This document shows, piece by piece, positions 9,739-18,822 of a DNA stretch of 64,000 nucleotides. The notes under the pieces were generated by a model. It was given only the letters and a program-made list of their open reading frames with translations. It did no database searches and was not told the DNA's origin. Where the stretch lies: the NCBI RefSeq assembly GCF_016552165.1, contig NZ_JACVDA010000003.1:45449-109448 (forward strand), in the 5' to 3' direction. Source of the stretch: Parvimonas parva (lineage in GTDB: Bacteria > Bacillota > Clostridia > Tissierellales > Peptoniphilaceae). Each line of letters begins with the position of its first letter. Within the stretch, counting starts at the first letter, position 1. The position numbers and the translations under genes are program-made.

Positions 9739-10417
9739 TAAATCCACCTCCCCAAGCAACAATAAGTGCAATTAATACTACAATAAGAATAAAATCAACA
9801 ATATCAAATTTTTTATAATAAATTGAATGCATATTATCTGTGCACATTGCACATCTTGTATATGCTGATTCAGTCATTTCAGATGCAATATTAGATGCTC
9901 TAAAAAGAGTTGGAACAATGTAGTATTCAAATCTTTTAAAAAGTTTGCTAAATGAAATATCTATTCCTCTAAGTTTTAATGCATTTCTTATAATTCTCTT
10001 TTCAGCAAAATAAATCGGAATAAATTTTAAAGTAATCGTGCAAGCAAATCTAATTTTTTTCCCTAGACCTAATTTTCCTAAAACATAAATCAATTCACTT
10101 GTTCTCGTATCTAATACAACTATTGTTGCAATCATAAATATTGAACAAGTTTTTACATTTGAATAAACTACAAAGCCAACAAAAGAAAAAAAGGAAGTAT
10201 CTGGTAGCTTTACAAAAAAAGTTATATATACACAAACAAGATAAAAAATTAAAAATTTCACAAATCTTTTAATCTTTCCGCTATAAATTAAAATAAAGGA
10301 ACAAATGCAAAAATAAATTAAATCAATTTTAAAATTACTCCAGAGAGGAATAAGAGAACCGAAAATTAAATTCATAAAAATCAAAATAAATAAATTTATT
10401 CTACGCTCTTTTATCAA
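9725..10417 (-). CDS. ECF transporter transmembrane (T) component
   Basis: A 230-residue membrane protein with several N-terminal hydrophobic segments. Its cytoplasmic coupling region carries two Arg-containing helices (LKLRGIDIS near residue 155 and AYTRCAMC near 190), in the position of the paired A-R-G motifs of EcfT/CbiQ proteins that contact the ATPases. The motifs are degenerate, as is common for dedicated (group I-like) ECF systems. The start is TTG at 10417, with GGAGG seven bases upstream. It lies between the ABC exporter pair and the ATPase in the same operon. Confidence 0.85.
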   Translation of the reverse strand: MIKERRINLFILIFMNLIFGSLIPLWSNFKIDLIYFCICSFILIYSGKIKRFVKFLIFYLVCVYITFFVKLPDTSFFSFVGFVVYSNVKTCSIFMIATIVVLDTRTSELIYVLGKLGLGKKIRFACTITLKFIPIYFAEKRIIRNALKLRGIDISFSKLFKRFEYYIVPTLFRASNIASEMTESAYTRCAMCTDNMHSIYYKKFDIVDFILIVVLIALIVAWGGGFIDKI

Positions 10418-10470
10418 ACTAACTCCTCCTTAAATTTGATATTTAGGTGCTGTAAAACAGCACCCATATC

Positions 10471-12186
10471 CTAATAACTATAATTTTCTGTTAAATTAGA
10501 ATTTCTAATCATAGTATTATAAACTTTAGATTTTTCTAAAAGCTCACTATGTGTTCCTTGAGATTCTATCTTTCCATTTTCCATTACAATTATTTTATCT
10601 ACATTTTCTATTGACTTCATTCTATGAGAAATTACCAATACAGTTTTATCTTTAATTAGTTTATTTAAACTTTCTTGTATTTTCATTTCGTTTTCAACAT
10701 CAAGACTTGCACTAATTTCATCAAGTAAAACTATTGGAGAGTTTTTCAAAAATGCACGAGCAATAGAAATTCTTTGTCTTTCTCCACCTGATAACTTACT
10801 TCCATTTTCTCCAATCAAAGTATCATACTTATCAGGTAGTTTTTCAATAAACTCTTCACAATTTGCAAGCCTACTTGCCTCTTTTACCTGTTCATCAGTA
10901 GCATCTTTATTTCCAAATCTAATATTTTCTAAAATTGAAGTATTAAAAAGTGTAACATCTTGAAAAACTATTGAAATATTTTCAAAAAGACTTTCTGTTT
11001 CCACTTCCTTAATATCATTTCCATCTATAATTATCTTTCCCTTATCATAATCATAAAGTCTTGACATCAATCTTAAAACAGTTGTCTTACCACAACCCGA
11101 TGGTCCAACCAGAGCAGTAACCTCTCCTTGCTTTGCTACAAATGAAATATCATCAATAACTTTATTTTCATTGTATCCAAATTCAACATTTTTAAATTCT
11201 ATATCAAAATTATTTAATTTTTTAGGCTCTCCTTGTTGAACTTCAGCAGTTCTTAATTCTTTAATTCTTTGTAGATTTGCATCTAAATACATAAGCTCTG
11301 CAAGATTTGAAAACATACCGTTTACAGCATCAATTATCTTTGATGCACACATTATATAACCTATTAGATAAAGAATAGACGCCTCACCCTTTAAATATAA
11401 AGCCGTTCCAAATAAAATCGTAGCTCCTAAAGTTAAATTTTGTATATTTGTTGAAATACTCAATGGAAGCACCATTTTCCATTCAGCCTTTATATGAATT
11501 TTTTCTGAATAGTCAATATCATCATATATTTTTTTAGTAATTTTATCTACTTGTCCATAACTTTTTATCTCTTGTTGTAATTCAATTGATTCTTGGAAAT
11601 CTTCTGAAATACCTCTCATTATATCATAATATCTTTTATTGCCAACTAGTTGAATTTTTTTAGTAATAAAGATAAAACTCGTACTTATAATAATTGGAAT
11701 TAAGATGCAAAGAGCAAGTTTAAAACTGGCGAACATCAACATTGCAATTATTAGAATCAAATAAAATATTAATCCAATAACCTTTGGAATAGCATGACTC
11801 ATTGCATGTTCAATAGTTGAAACGTCTTTCATTATAGTTTGAGAAAGGTCTGAAATATCATGTTTTGAAAAGAAAGAAAGTGGTAAATTTTTCAAAATAT
11901 TTGCAATTTCAATTCTAAGATTTGCACTTTCCTTGTAAGTTTCATTATATAAATTGTCATATTCAATAGACATAATTACATACATCACGACAAGCATAAC
12001 TAATATTCCAATGATAAAGAAAACTAGACTATTTGATTTCCCTTCAATAATATTTTGAACAAATATCATAAATAAAATCATTGGTATCATTAAGCTACAA
12101 TATGATAAAAAAGAAGTAATTGATGCTTTTACAACTCCAACCGTACCTTTATCAGTTAATTGAAATATTCTTTTTAACATTTTCAT
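10471..12186 (-). CDS. ABC exporter-fold half-transporter (membrane + ATPase), subunit B
   Basis: About 571 residues. An N-terminal six-helix type-I exporter membrane domain (to about residue 310) is followed by a nucleotide-binding domain with GPSGCGKTT, LSGGERQRIS and PIVLLDEISASLD. It forms a pair with the upstream gene and probably acts as a heterodimer. The frame begins at 12201 but GGAGG stands eight bases before an ATG at 12186, which also follows the upstream stop by only 2 bp, so I use that start. Together with the ECF genes downstream it may form a metal, haem or siderophore handling system like YbtPQ-type importers with an exporter fold. That is inference from the context. Confidence 0.88.
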   Translation of the reverse strand: MKMLKRIFQLTDKGTVGVVKASITSFLSYCSLMIPMILFMIFVQNIIEGKSNSLVFFIIGILVMLVVMYVIMSIEYDNLYNETYKESANLRIEIANILKNLPLSFFSKHDISDLSQTIMKDVSTIEHAMSHAIPKVIGLIFYLILIIAMLMFASFKLALCILIPIIISTSFIFITKKIQLVGNKRYYDIMRGISEDFQESIELQQEIKSYGQVDKITKKIYDDIDYSEKIHIKAEWKMVLPLSISTNIQNLTLGATILFGTALYLKGEASILYLIGYIMCASKIIDAVNGMFSNLAELMYLDANLQRIKELRTAEVQQGEPKKLNNFDIEFKNVEFGYNENKVIDDISFVAKQGEVTALVGPSGCGKTTVLRLMSRLYDYDKGKIIIDGNDIKEVETESLFENISIVFQDVTLFNTSILENIRFGNKDATDEQVKEASRLANCEEFIEKLPDKYDTLIGENGSKLSGGERQRISIARAFLKNSPIVLLDEISASLDVENEMKIQESLNKLIKDKTVLVISHRMKSIENVDKIIVMENGKIESQGTHSELLEKSKVYNTMIRNSNLTENYSY

Positions 12187-12188
12187 AA

Positions 12189-13925
12189 TTACATCCTCCA
12201 TTCATTAGATTTAGAGAATAAATCTTGTAAAAATTTATATCTTCCACCAATTTCCATAAGCTCTTTATCAGTTCCTCTTTCAATGATTTTTCCATTATCT
12301 ACAACTAAAATCTCATCTACATTTCTTATTGAACTTAATCTATGAGCAATCATAATTACTGTTTTATCCTTCATTAAATTAGAAAAAGCTAATTGTATTT
12401 CATGTTCGTTTTCAGGGTCAGATGCAGCCGATGCCTCATCTAAAATTATAATCTTAGCATCTTTTAAAATCGCTCTGGCAATGGCAATTCTTTGAGTTTC
12501 CCCACCGGATAAATATACACCTTTTGAGCCTATAACTGTATTTTCACGAGTTTCAAACTTATCTAAAATTTCTTCACATCTGGCAAGCTTTAAAGCATTC
12601 ATAACCTCTTCGTAACTTGCATTTTCATTTCCAATTTTTACATTTTCAAAAATTGTAGTTTTGAAAAGTTTTGAATTTTGAAAAACAAAAGAAATATTAT
12701 TCATAATCGCACCTCTTGAATATGAAGAAATATTTTTACCACCTATCAAAATTTCTCCGTCTTCAATATTATAAAAACCGGAAATCAATTTTGCGATAGT
12801 TGATTTTCCACCACCTGATGAACCTACAAGCGCATAAGTTTTATTTTCTTCAAGTTTAAAACTTAAATTTTCTAAAATATTTTTTGTGTCATATTTAAAA
12901 GTTACATTTTTGAATTCTATATTAAAATTAGAAAATTCTTCTTCGTTCCCATGATTAATATTATTTTTTCCCATTTCCACAAAAATATTTTCCAACTTAT
13001 CTACTGCTTGAGTCGCCATAAATTGATGCATTCCAACATACATAATTCTCATAAAGCAACCAAATAATGTTCCTACAAAACAAGTAAAGAAAATTAATTT
13101 AATCATTATTTCTATATTAGATTGTCCACCGTTTGAGAACATAATCGCAAAAGGAATTACATACGCAGACGCTCCAAGCAAAAGAATTTGAAATATAACA
13201 TAAGGATTTTTACAAGTTTTACTATAATCATAAGCACATTTAGAATAATCCATAATGGCATCATAAAAAGATTTAAAAGAAAAAATTGACGCTTTAAATA
13301 TTTTTAAAACTTGCATTCCTCTAACATATTCAACTGCCTCACTATTAACTCTTTCCAATGCCTTATTATACTTATCCATAAATTCAACTTCACCAAACAT
13401 AAGTTTTGTAAAAATTCCAGCTAAAATTGACAAAATAACAGTAGCAATTCCAAGATATAAATCTACTGCAAACATAATTCCAAATAAAAATATTGGAGTT
13501 ATAACAGCAATTGTTATATCCGGAATTAAATGCGCAACAATCATATGTGTATCACTCGCATTATTATCTATAATTTTTCTAATTCTCCCTGACTCATTAA
13601 CATCAAAAAATGCAAATGATGCACTCATCAAATGCTTTATCCCTGCCTTTCTAAGATTTGTTTCCAATCTAAATGCAAATAAATGAGTAAAGCCTAGTGA
13701 AACAAAATAAACAAAAGATTGCAAAAGCATAACAACAAAAATGGTAATTGCATAATATTTTGCCTGTGTAAAATCTTTTTTCAACAAAAATTCATTTAAA
13801 AACTTATACAAAAACCAATAAGGCAACATTGAAAGTGCAGATGAAATAATACTCGTTATAATAGCAATATAAACAAGATATTTTTTGTCAGGCACATACT
13901 TAAATAATTTTTTGTAAATATTCAT
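12189..13925 (-). CDS. ABC exporter-fold half-transporter (membrane + ATPase), subunit A
   Basis: 578 residues. The six membrane segments span roughly residues 15-310. The C-terminal ATPase has GSSGGGKST, LSGGETQRIA and KIIILDEASAASD. Both ATPase sites of the predicted heterodimer therefore look intact, with DE at the Walker B end in each, so this pair is not of the degenerate-site class. AGGAGG precedes the ATG. First gene of the ABC-ABC-EcfT-EcfA-S operon. Its promoter region has two perfect palindromes (13950-13964 and 14011-14023), so the operon is probably controlled by a repressor. No regulator gene lies next to it. Confidence 0.88.
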   Translation of the reverse strand: MNIYKKLFKYVPDKKYLVYIAIITSIISSALSMLPYWFLYKFLNEFLLKKDFTQAKYYAITIFVVMLLQSFVYFVSLGFTHLFAFRLETNLRKAGIKHLMSASFAFFDVNESGRIRKIIDNNASDTHMIVAHLIPDITIAVITPIFLFGIMFAVDLYLGIATVILSILAGIFTKLMFGEVEFMDKYNKALERVNSEAVEYVRGMQVLKIFKASIFSFKSFYDAIMDYSKCAYDYSKTCKNPYVIFQILLLGASAYVIPFAIMFSNGGQSNIEIMIKLIFFTCFVGTLFGCFMRIMYVGMHQFMATQAVDKLENIFVEMGKNNINHGNEEEFSNFNIEFKNVTFKYDTKNILENLSFKLEENKTYALVGSSGGGKSTIAKLISGFYNIEDGEILIGGKNISSYSRGAIMNNISFVFQNSKLFKTTIFENVKIGNENASYEEVMNALKLARCEEILDKFETRENTVIGSKGVYLSGGETQRIAIARAILKDAKIIILDEASAASDPENEHEIQLAFSNLMKDKTVIMIAHRLSSIRNVDEILVVDNGKIIERGTDKELMEIGGRYKFLQDLFSKSNEWRM

Positions 13926-13949
13926 TTAACCCTCCTAAATTTTTTTATT

Positions 13950-13964
13950 TGGTATAAAATACCA
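13950..13964. promoter_or_regulatory. Palindrome TGGTAT-AAA-ATACCA in the 5' leader of the ABC/ECF operon
   Basis: A perfect 6+6 inverted repeat around three bases, between the transcription start predicted from 14035-14063 and the ribosome-binding site. It could be a second operator or a small RNA hairpin. Confidence 0.5.
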
Positions 13965-14010
13965 TACAGCAAAAATATTTTTAACTACTCCCATAAAAAT
14001 ATTTTACCTA

Positions 14011-14023
14011 ACGACGTTGTCGT
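14011..14023. promoter_or_regulatory. Operator-like palindrome ACGAC-GTT-GTCGT over the transcription start
   Basis: A perfect 5+5 inverted repeat, extendable by one base on each side past a mismatch. It is strikingly G+C-rich for this AT-rich gap and sits about 12 bp after the -10 box, where a repressor would block initiation. Size and spacing resemble TetR- or MarR-family sites, but the regulator is unknown. Confidence 0.6.
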
Positions 14024-14034
14024 CATTTTAATTT

Positions 14035-14063
14035 ATTATAACACTTTCAATATTGCTTTTCAA
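14035..14063 (-). promoter_or_regulatory. Promoter of the ABC/ECF transport operon
   Basis: Minus strand TTGAAA (14063-14058), 17 bp, TATAAT (14040-14035). It lies about 110 bp upstream of the first ATG, leaving room for the two palindromes in the leader. Confidence 0.8.
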
Positions 14064-14147
14064 TATATTTAATATTGATTTTTATTTTTATTTTTAATTT
14101 TAAAATATTTTTTAATAATAATGATTTAAAAAAATATAAATAAACAA

Positions 14148-14182
14148 CAAAAAAGACAACCTAATATTTTAAGGTTGCCTTA
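14148..14182 (-). terminator. Rho-independent terminator after the small 14.2-kb reading frame
   Basis: GGCAACCT pairs with AGGTTGTC (one G-U) around a 9-nt loop, followed on the minus strand by a run of six T. Confidence 0.85.
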
Positions 14183-14232
14183 AAAATTTTAACATATTCT
14201 TGGACGCTATTTTACAAAAATTAATTGTCAAT

Positions 14233-14562
14233 TTATTCTTTTATAGAATTTTTTATCTTTTCCCAAAGTTTTAAACGATTAAGAATATTCTCTGATAAGA
14301 ACTTTTTATTATTTTCATCTAATAAAAATTTATAAATATCTTCTGGAGAAACTTTTTTTATTTTATTTTCACTAACATTTTCTAAATTTTCAAGCTTTCC
14401 TTCTGTTGTAAATAAAAACACTTTTCCATCTAAATTTTCATATAGTTTAGCATCAATATCTATATCCCCCTGTTCTACTTGAGTAAAAGCTTTCTCTCCA
14501 TTTTCATTAATCAAAACATATTCATAAAGCTGAGTTGATTTTAAACACAAAAAAGGTAGCAC
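14233..14562 (-). CDS. Uncharacterised small protein or gene remnant downstream of dnaK
   Basis: The frame is open for 109 codons and the product looks protein-like (Glu/Lys/Asn-rich, e.g. YEYVLINENGEKAF, EDIYKFLLDENNKKFL). I do not recognise a family. No ATG occurs near the beginning. The farthest start is a GTG at 14562 inside the dnaK terminator hairpin, and internal TTG codons have no clear ribosome-binding site. It is followed by its own terminator at 14148-14182. It may be a real gene translated from a TTG, or the C-terminal remnant of a gene that lost its 5' end next to dnaK. Confidence 0.4.
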   Translation of the reverse strand: MLPFLCLKSTQLYEYVLINENGEKAFTQVEQGDIDIDAKLYENLDGKVFLFTTEGKLENLENVSENKIKKVSPEDIYKFLLDENNKKFLSENILNRLKLWEKIKNSIKE

Positions 14563-14576
14563 CTAAGCACTACCTT
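14548..14576 (-). terminator. Rho-independent terminator of hrcA-grpE-dnaK
   Basis: AAGGTAGTGC pairs with GTGCTACCTT (one G-U, one A-C type mismatch) with a run of T on the minus strand, starting 10 bp after the dnaK stop. Confidence 0.88.
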
Positions 14577-14585
14577 GATTTTTAT

Positions 14586-16400
14586 CTATTTATTTTCTTC
14601 TTCATCTACTACTTCGTAATCAGCGTCAACTACATCATCTTTCTTTTGTTCTGCTCCTTGTGGGTTAGCATTTTGATATAATTTTTCTGAGATTTTGTAG
14701 AATTCTTGAGTTAAAGCATCATTTTTAGCTTTAATATCTTCTGTATTATCAGTTGTTAAAGCTGTTTTTAATTCTTCAAGTTTTGAAGTAACTGCTGATT
14801 TTTCTTCTTCTGAAATCTTACCTTCTAAGTCTTTTAAAGTCTTTTCAGTTTGATATACTAGAGATTCAGCGTTATTTTTAACTTCTACTGCTTCTTTTTT
14901 CTTCTTGTCTTCTTGAGCAAATTGTTCAGCTTCTCTAACCTTTTTGTTGATTTCTTCTTCTGATAATTTTGTTGATGCAGTAATTGTAATCTTTTGTTCA
15001 TTACCTGAACCTAAGTCTTTTGCATGAACATTTACAATTCCGTTTGCATCTATATCAAAAGTAACTTCGATTTGTGGAACTCCTCTTGGTGCTGCAGGAA
15101 TACCTGTTAATTGGAATCTTCCTAATGTAGTATTGTCGTGAGCAAATTCTCTTTCACCTTGTAAAACGTGAATATCTACTGCGGTTTGTCCATCAGCTGC
15201 TGTTGAAAATATTTGACTCTTCTTAGCTGGAATAGTTGTATTTCTTTCGATTAATCTAGTCATTACTCCACCCATTGTTTCAATACCTAATGACAATGGA
15301 GTTACGTCTAATAATAATAAGTCTTTAACTTCTCCAGTTAAAACTCCACCTTGAATCGCTGCACCGATAGCAACACATTCATCTGGGTTAATATCTTTTT
15401 GTGGTTCTTTTCCAATTAATTTCTTAACAGCCTCTTGTACTGCAGGAATTCTTGTTGAACCACCTACTAAAAGAACTTTATCAATTTCTGATGCAGTAAG
15501 TCCGGCGTCATTTAATGCCTCTCTAACCGGAACTAATGTCTTATCAACTAATGATGAAGTTAATTCTTCAAATTTAGCTCTCTTAATATCCATATTTAAA
15601 TGAACAGGCGCTCCGTCAACAGCAGTAATGAATGGTAAATTTACATTTGAAGTCATTGTAGTTGAAAGTTCTTTTTTAGCTTTTTCAGCAGCATCTTTTA
15701 ATCTTTGCATTGCTGTTACATCTTTACTTAAATCTATTCCATTTTCTTTTTTGAATTCTGAAACAAGATAGTTCATTAAAACTTCGTCGAAATCATCTCC
15801 ACCAAGTCTATTATTTCCTCTAGTAGATAAAACTTCAAAAACTCCATCTCCTATTTCTAATATAGAAACGTCAAATGTACCACCACCAAGGTCAAATACC
15901 ATTATTTTATGTTGTTCAGTGTCTTTGTCCATTCCATAAGCAAGTGCAGCTGCAGTTGGTTCGTTAATAATTCTCTTAACATTTAAACCTGCAATCTTTC
16001 CTGCATCTTTTGTAGCTTGTCTTTGGCTGTCTGTAAAGTAAGCCGGAACTGTAATTACTGCCTCTGAAACAGTTTCTCCTAAATAGCTTTCAACATCTGA
16101 TTTAATTTTTTGTAAAATCATTGCTGAAATTTCTTCAGGGCTATAATCTTTACCATCAATTTTTACCTTGTAATCTGTTCCCATTTCTCTTTTAATTGAA
16201 ATGATTGTTCTTCCTGCATTTGTAATAGCTTGTCTTTTTGCAGTTTCCCCTACTAATCTTTCTCCGTTTTTTGTAAAAGCAACTACTGAAGGAGTCGTTC
16301 TATTTCCTTCAACATTTGCAATAATTGTTGGTTCTCCACCTTCCATAACAGCTACTGCTGAGTTTGTTGTACCTAAATCAATACCTATAATCTTTGACAT
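14586..16400 (-). CDS. dnaK: Chaperone DnaK (Hsp70)
   Basis: 604 residues. ATP-driven chaperone working with GrpE and DnaJ. The nucleotide-binding domain has [15 protein letters not shown] at residue 4, [26 protein letters not shown] and [13 protein letters not shown]. The substrate-binding domain and linker ([17 protein letters not shown]) follow, then a helical lid and an acidic tail ending [13 protein letters not shown]. The N-terminal domain lacks the extra segment found in Gram-negative DnaK, as expected for a Firmicute. The gene is 16 bp after grpE. The usual next gene, dnaJ, is missing here and is found at 44.7 kb instead. Confidence 0.98.
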   Translation of the reverse strand: MSKIIGIDLGTTNSAVAVMEGGEPTIIANVEGNRTTPSVVAFTKNGERLVGETAKRQAITNAGRTIISIKREMGTDYKVKIDGKDYSPEEISAMILQKIKSDVESYLGETVSEAVITVPAYFTDSQRQATKDAGKIAGLNVKRIINEPTAAALAYGMDKDTEQHKIMVFDLGGGTFDVSILEIGDGVFEVLSTRGNNRLGGDDFDEVLMNYLVSEFKKENGIDLSKDVTAMQRLKDAAEKAKKELSTTMTSNVNLPFITAVDGAPVHLNMDIKRAKFEELTSSLVDKTLVPVREALNDAGLTASEIDKVLLVGGSTRIPAVQEAVKKLIGKEPQKDINPDECVAIGAAIQGGVLTGEVKDLLLLDVTPLSLGIETMGGVMTRLIERNTTIPAKKSQIFSTAADGQTAVDIHVLQGEREFAHDNTTLGRFQLTGIPAAPRGVPQIEVTFDIDANGIVNVHAKDLGSGNEQKITITASTKLSEEEINKKVREAEQFAQEDKKKKEAVEVKNNAESLVYQTEKTLKDLEGKISEEEKSAVTSKLEELKTALTTDNTEDIKAKNDALTQEFYKISEKLYQNANPQGAEQKKDDVVDADYEVVDEEENK

Positions 16401-16416
16401 AATATTTTCCTCCTAA

Positions 16417-16944
16417 TTATTCACTAACTTTAACCATACTCGGTCTAATTACTTTATCTTTAATTTTATATCCTTTTTCAAAAGTTTCTAATATGACACC
16501 ACTTTCAACTCCGTCTTTACTTTCAGTCATAACTGCATTATGTAAATTCGGGTCAAAAACAGCACCATCGCTTTCAATTTCTTCCAACATTTCAGTTTTT
16601 AAAATTGATTCAAACTGCTCTTTAATCATAATAAAGCCTTTAACTACATCATCATCAACATTAAGATGAATAAATGCTCTATTAAAATTATCTAAAACAG
16701 GTAATAACTTCAAAATTAAGCCTTCATTTGCAAGTATAATAGAATTTGACTTTTCTCTTTCAGTTCTATTTCTATAATTTACAAAATCAGCTTGAAGTCT
16801 TAAAAGTTGATTTTTTAATTCTTCAATTTCTGAATTTAATTTTTCCTCAACTTCATTAGAAGAATTTTCTTCTAAATTTTCATTAGATACTGTTTCAGTA
16901 TCTTCTTTAATTTCATCTTCTAAAATTTCTTTATTTTCTTCCAA
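16417..16944 (-). CDS. grpE: Nucleotide exchange factor GrpE
   Basis: 175 residues. Releases ADP from DnaK. A long acidic N-terminus is followed by a coiled-coil dimerisation helix (around residues 35-80, with NQLLRLQADFVNYRNRTE). The C-terminal beta domain has the typical FDPNLHNAVM and GYKIKDKVIRPSMVKVSE. The start is a TTG at 16944, with GGGAGGCG well placed upstream. The gene lies between hrcA and dnaK in the CIRCE-controlled operon. Confidence 0.95.
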   Translation of the reverse strand: MEENKEILEDEIKEDTETVSNENLEENSSNEVEEKLNSEIEELKNQLLRLQADFVNYRNRTEREKSNSIILANEGLILKLLPVLDNFNRAFIHLNVDDDVVKGFIMIKEQFESILKTEMLEEIESDGAVFDPNLHNAVMTESKDGVESGVILETFEKGYKIKDKVIRPSMVKVSE

Positions 16945-16959
16945 CTATTTCGCCTCCCG

Positions 16960-17973
16960 TCATTTTAAAATATCATTCATTCTATCATTTAAACTTAACA
17001 TAGTTGATATTATCTTTTCATAATCCATTCTAGTTGGACCAATAACAGCTATCTTTCCTTTACTACCATTTCCTAAATCATAAGAAGTAGCAACAATGGT
17101 ATTATCATTTAAAAAGTCTTTATTATTTTCACTTCCGATACTAATATAAATTTCATTTCCATTATAACTTAAAAACAAATCTTCCAATTCATTTTTATCT
17201 TCTAAGAAATGAATAAGTTCTTTAGCCTTATTCATATCCCTATACTCCGGAAAATTAAATATATTTGAAATACCTTCAAGCTCAATATCAGACTTTTCAG
17301 TTTTTGAAACCTCTTTTTCTATCAAGTCGGAAACTTCTGTAATAAATGGAATTTTTGAAACAAAAGTAAGTTTTAAAAACTCTAATCTTTCATTCAAATC
17401 AGATACTTTAACATTTATCAAATATTTCTTTAAATAAAATATCAGTTCTTGTAAAATTTCTTCATTAATACTGTTTTTAACATCAAAAACGGTATTAACA
17501 ACTTTTCCTGTGTCAAAAACTAAAACCAAAACATAATAATCTCCACTTATATTTATAACATCAATACTCTTTACAGAACAATCCATATAATCTGTAATCA
17601 TAGTTGCCGTTATACATTCTGTAACCTCAGAAATTATCTTCGCAGATTCTTTAAAAATCTTATTTTTTTCATTAATATGCTTTGCCAGAACGTCAATTCC
17701 ATACATATTTTTTGAAATTTCGTCAAAATGTGAAGATAATAAATAATTAACATAATGTCTATAAGCCTTATCCGACGGAATCCTACCGGAAGATGAATAG
17801 GCCTTGTTTAAAAAACCAAGCTCTTCCAAATCACTCATTTCATTCCTAACAGTAGCTGAACTTATTCCCATATCATATTGTTTGGAAATTGTCCTTGACC
17901 CAATAGGCTCAGAAGTACTGATATAACTATCTATTATGGCATATAAAATTTTCAATTTTCTATCATCAAGCAT
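16960..17973 (-). CDS. hrcA: Heat-inducible transcription repressor HrcA
   Basis: Represses the heat-shock operon by binding CIRCE; its folding is assisted by GroE. An N-terminal winged helix (LDDRKLKILYAIIDSYI, then GSRTISKQYDMGISSATVRNEMSDLEE broken over the recognition helix) is followed by the GAF-like HrcA domain. The C-terminus contains IAVIGPTRMDYEKII. The frame is open to a GTG at 17994, but that codon is inside the CIRCE operator. The ATG at 17973, preceded by AGAGGTG, gives the normal N-terminus and a 337-residue protein. Confidence 0.96.
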   Translation of the reverse strand: MLDDRKLKILYAIIDSYISTSEPIGSRTISKQYDMGISSATVRNEMSDLEELGFLNKAYSSSGRIPSDKAYRHYVNYLLSSHFDEISKNMYGIDVLAKHINEKNKIFKESAKIISEVTECITATMITDYMDCSVKSIDVINISGDYYVLVLVFDTGKVVNTVFDVKNSINEEILQELIFYLKKYLINVKVSDLNERLEFLKLTFVSKIPFITEVSDLIEKEVSKTEKSDIELEGISNIFNFPEYRDMNKAKELIHFLEDKNELEDLFLSYNGNEIYISIGSENNKDFLNDNTIVATSYDLGNGSKGKIAVIGPTRMDYEKIISTMLSLNDRMNDILK

Positions 17974-17987
17974 TTTATCACCTCTTT

Positions 17988-18014
17988 TTAGCACTCAACC
18001 TCTTAGACTGCTAA
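17988..18014. promoter_or_regulatory. CIRCE operator
   Basis: TTAGCACTC, nine bases, then GACTGCTAA. The consensus is TTAGCACTC-N9-GAGTGCTAA, so only one base differs. It lies just after the -10 box of the hrcA promoter, the classic place for HrcA repression. Confidence 0.95.
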
Positions 18015-18018
18015 CAAT

Positions 18019-18047
18019 ATTATATTACTATTATTCCCCTATGTCAA
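18019..18047 (-). promoter_or_regulatory. Promoter of hrcA-grpE-dnaK
   Basis: Minus strand TTGACA (18047-18042), 17 bp, TATAAT (18024-18019): a perfect sigma-A promoter directly in front of CIRCE. Confidence 0.92.
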
Positions 18048-18060
18048 GTTTTAAAACAAA

Positions 18061-18133
18061 TTTATTTAAAATTTATTTAAAATTTATTTAAAATTTATTT
18101 AAAATTTATTTAAAATTTATTTAAAATTTATTT
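18061..18133. repeat. 11-bp tandem repeat array (TTTATTTAAAA), six copies plus a part copy
   Basis: The unit TTTATTTAAAA is repeated exactly from 18061 to 18126 and begins a seventh time. The array lies 14 bp upstream of the hrcA -35 box, between it and the flavodoxin terminator. Pure A/T tracts phased at 11 bp, close to one helical turn, should be intrinsically bent. Confidence 0.95.
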
Positions 18134-18141
18134 TCATGCAC

Positions 18142-18168
18142 AAAAAAAGTAGCCCTAAGGCTACCTTT
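18142..18168 (-). terminator. Rho-independent terminator of the flavodoxin gene
   Basis: GTAGCC pairs with GGCTAC around a 4-nt loop with flanking A and T pairs and seven T on the minus strand, 16 bp after the flavodoxin stop. Confidence 0.9.
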
Positions 18169-18183
18169 AAATACCTATTTAAC

Positions 18184-18612
18184 TTATGCTTTAGCGATTT
18201 TTTCTCCAAATGCTACACAGTCATCTTCGTCTTCTGGTGTTGGACAATCATATACGCAAAGAGGTTCAGCTACGATTTTAGCTCCAACTCCTTCACATCT
18301 AACTTTCCAGTCTTTCATCCATTTTTGTCCTTCGTTCCATTCATAAGAACCGAATAAAGCAATCTTTCTTCCGTTTAATTCTTCTTCAACTTCTTCAAAC
18401 ATTGGTTCGAAACTTGATTCTTCAAGAACTTCATCTCCCATTGCTGGACAACCAAATGCAACTAGGTCGAAATCATTTAACATATCTGCTCCAAAATCAT
18501 CACAGAAAATTACTTCAACTTCTGAACCTGCGTTTTCAATTCCTTCGGCGATACAATCAGCCATTTTTTCAGTATTACCTGTACCTGACCAATATACAAC
18601 TGCTACTTTCAT
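18184..18612 (-). CDS. Flavodoxin
   Basis: 142 residues, the length of a short-chain flavodoxin. It is a soluble FMN electron carrier that can replace ferredoxin when iron is scarce. The phosphate-binding loop WSGTGNTEKMA is at residues 8-18. The expected loops that flank the flavin follow (ALFGSYEWNEGQKWM, with an acidic run before it). The product is strongly acidic, as usual. AAGGAGG precedes the ATG. It is a single-gene unit with its own terminator, and its promoter overlaps a long inverted repeat at 18652-18682, so expression is probably regulated. Confidence 0.92.
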   Translation of the reverse strand: MKVAVVYWSGTGNTEKMADCIAEGIENAGSEVEVIFCDDFGADMLNDFDLVAFGCPAMGDEVLEESSFEPMFEEVEEELNGRKIALFGSYEWNEGQKWMKDWKVRCEGVGAKIVAEPLCVYDCPTPEDEDDCVAFGEKIAKA

Positions 18613-18651
18613 TTAAAAGTCCTCCTTAAATTTTAACTAACAAAGTAAAAG

Positions 18652-18683
18652 TGTATTGTATTTAAAAGTAAAATACAATACAA
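18652..18683 (-). promoter_or_regulatory. Flavodoxin promoter overlapped by a 12-bp inverted repeat
   Basis: TGTATTGTATTT (18652-18663) is the perfect reverse complement of AAATACAATACA (18671-18682). On the minus strand the same bases provide TTGTAT (-35, 18683-18678), a 17-bp spacer and TACAAT (-10, 18660-18655), so a protein bound to the palindrome would cover the promoter. The regulator is unknown. Confidence 0.65.
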
Positions 18684-18822
18684 TTAAATTTTCAACAATA
18701 TTAGTTTTATTGTAAATTTAATTAATAATTTTTACAAGATAATAATAACAATAATCTAAAATTTTGTCAACTATTTTAAAAATTTTTATAATTAAAATAA
18801 TTTTATTTTAATACTATATAAA

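Noticed and set aside
18061..18133. Possible CRISPR array
   Set aside because: Units of 11 bp are directly adjacent with no spacers; it is a simple tandem repeat.
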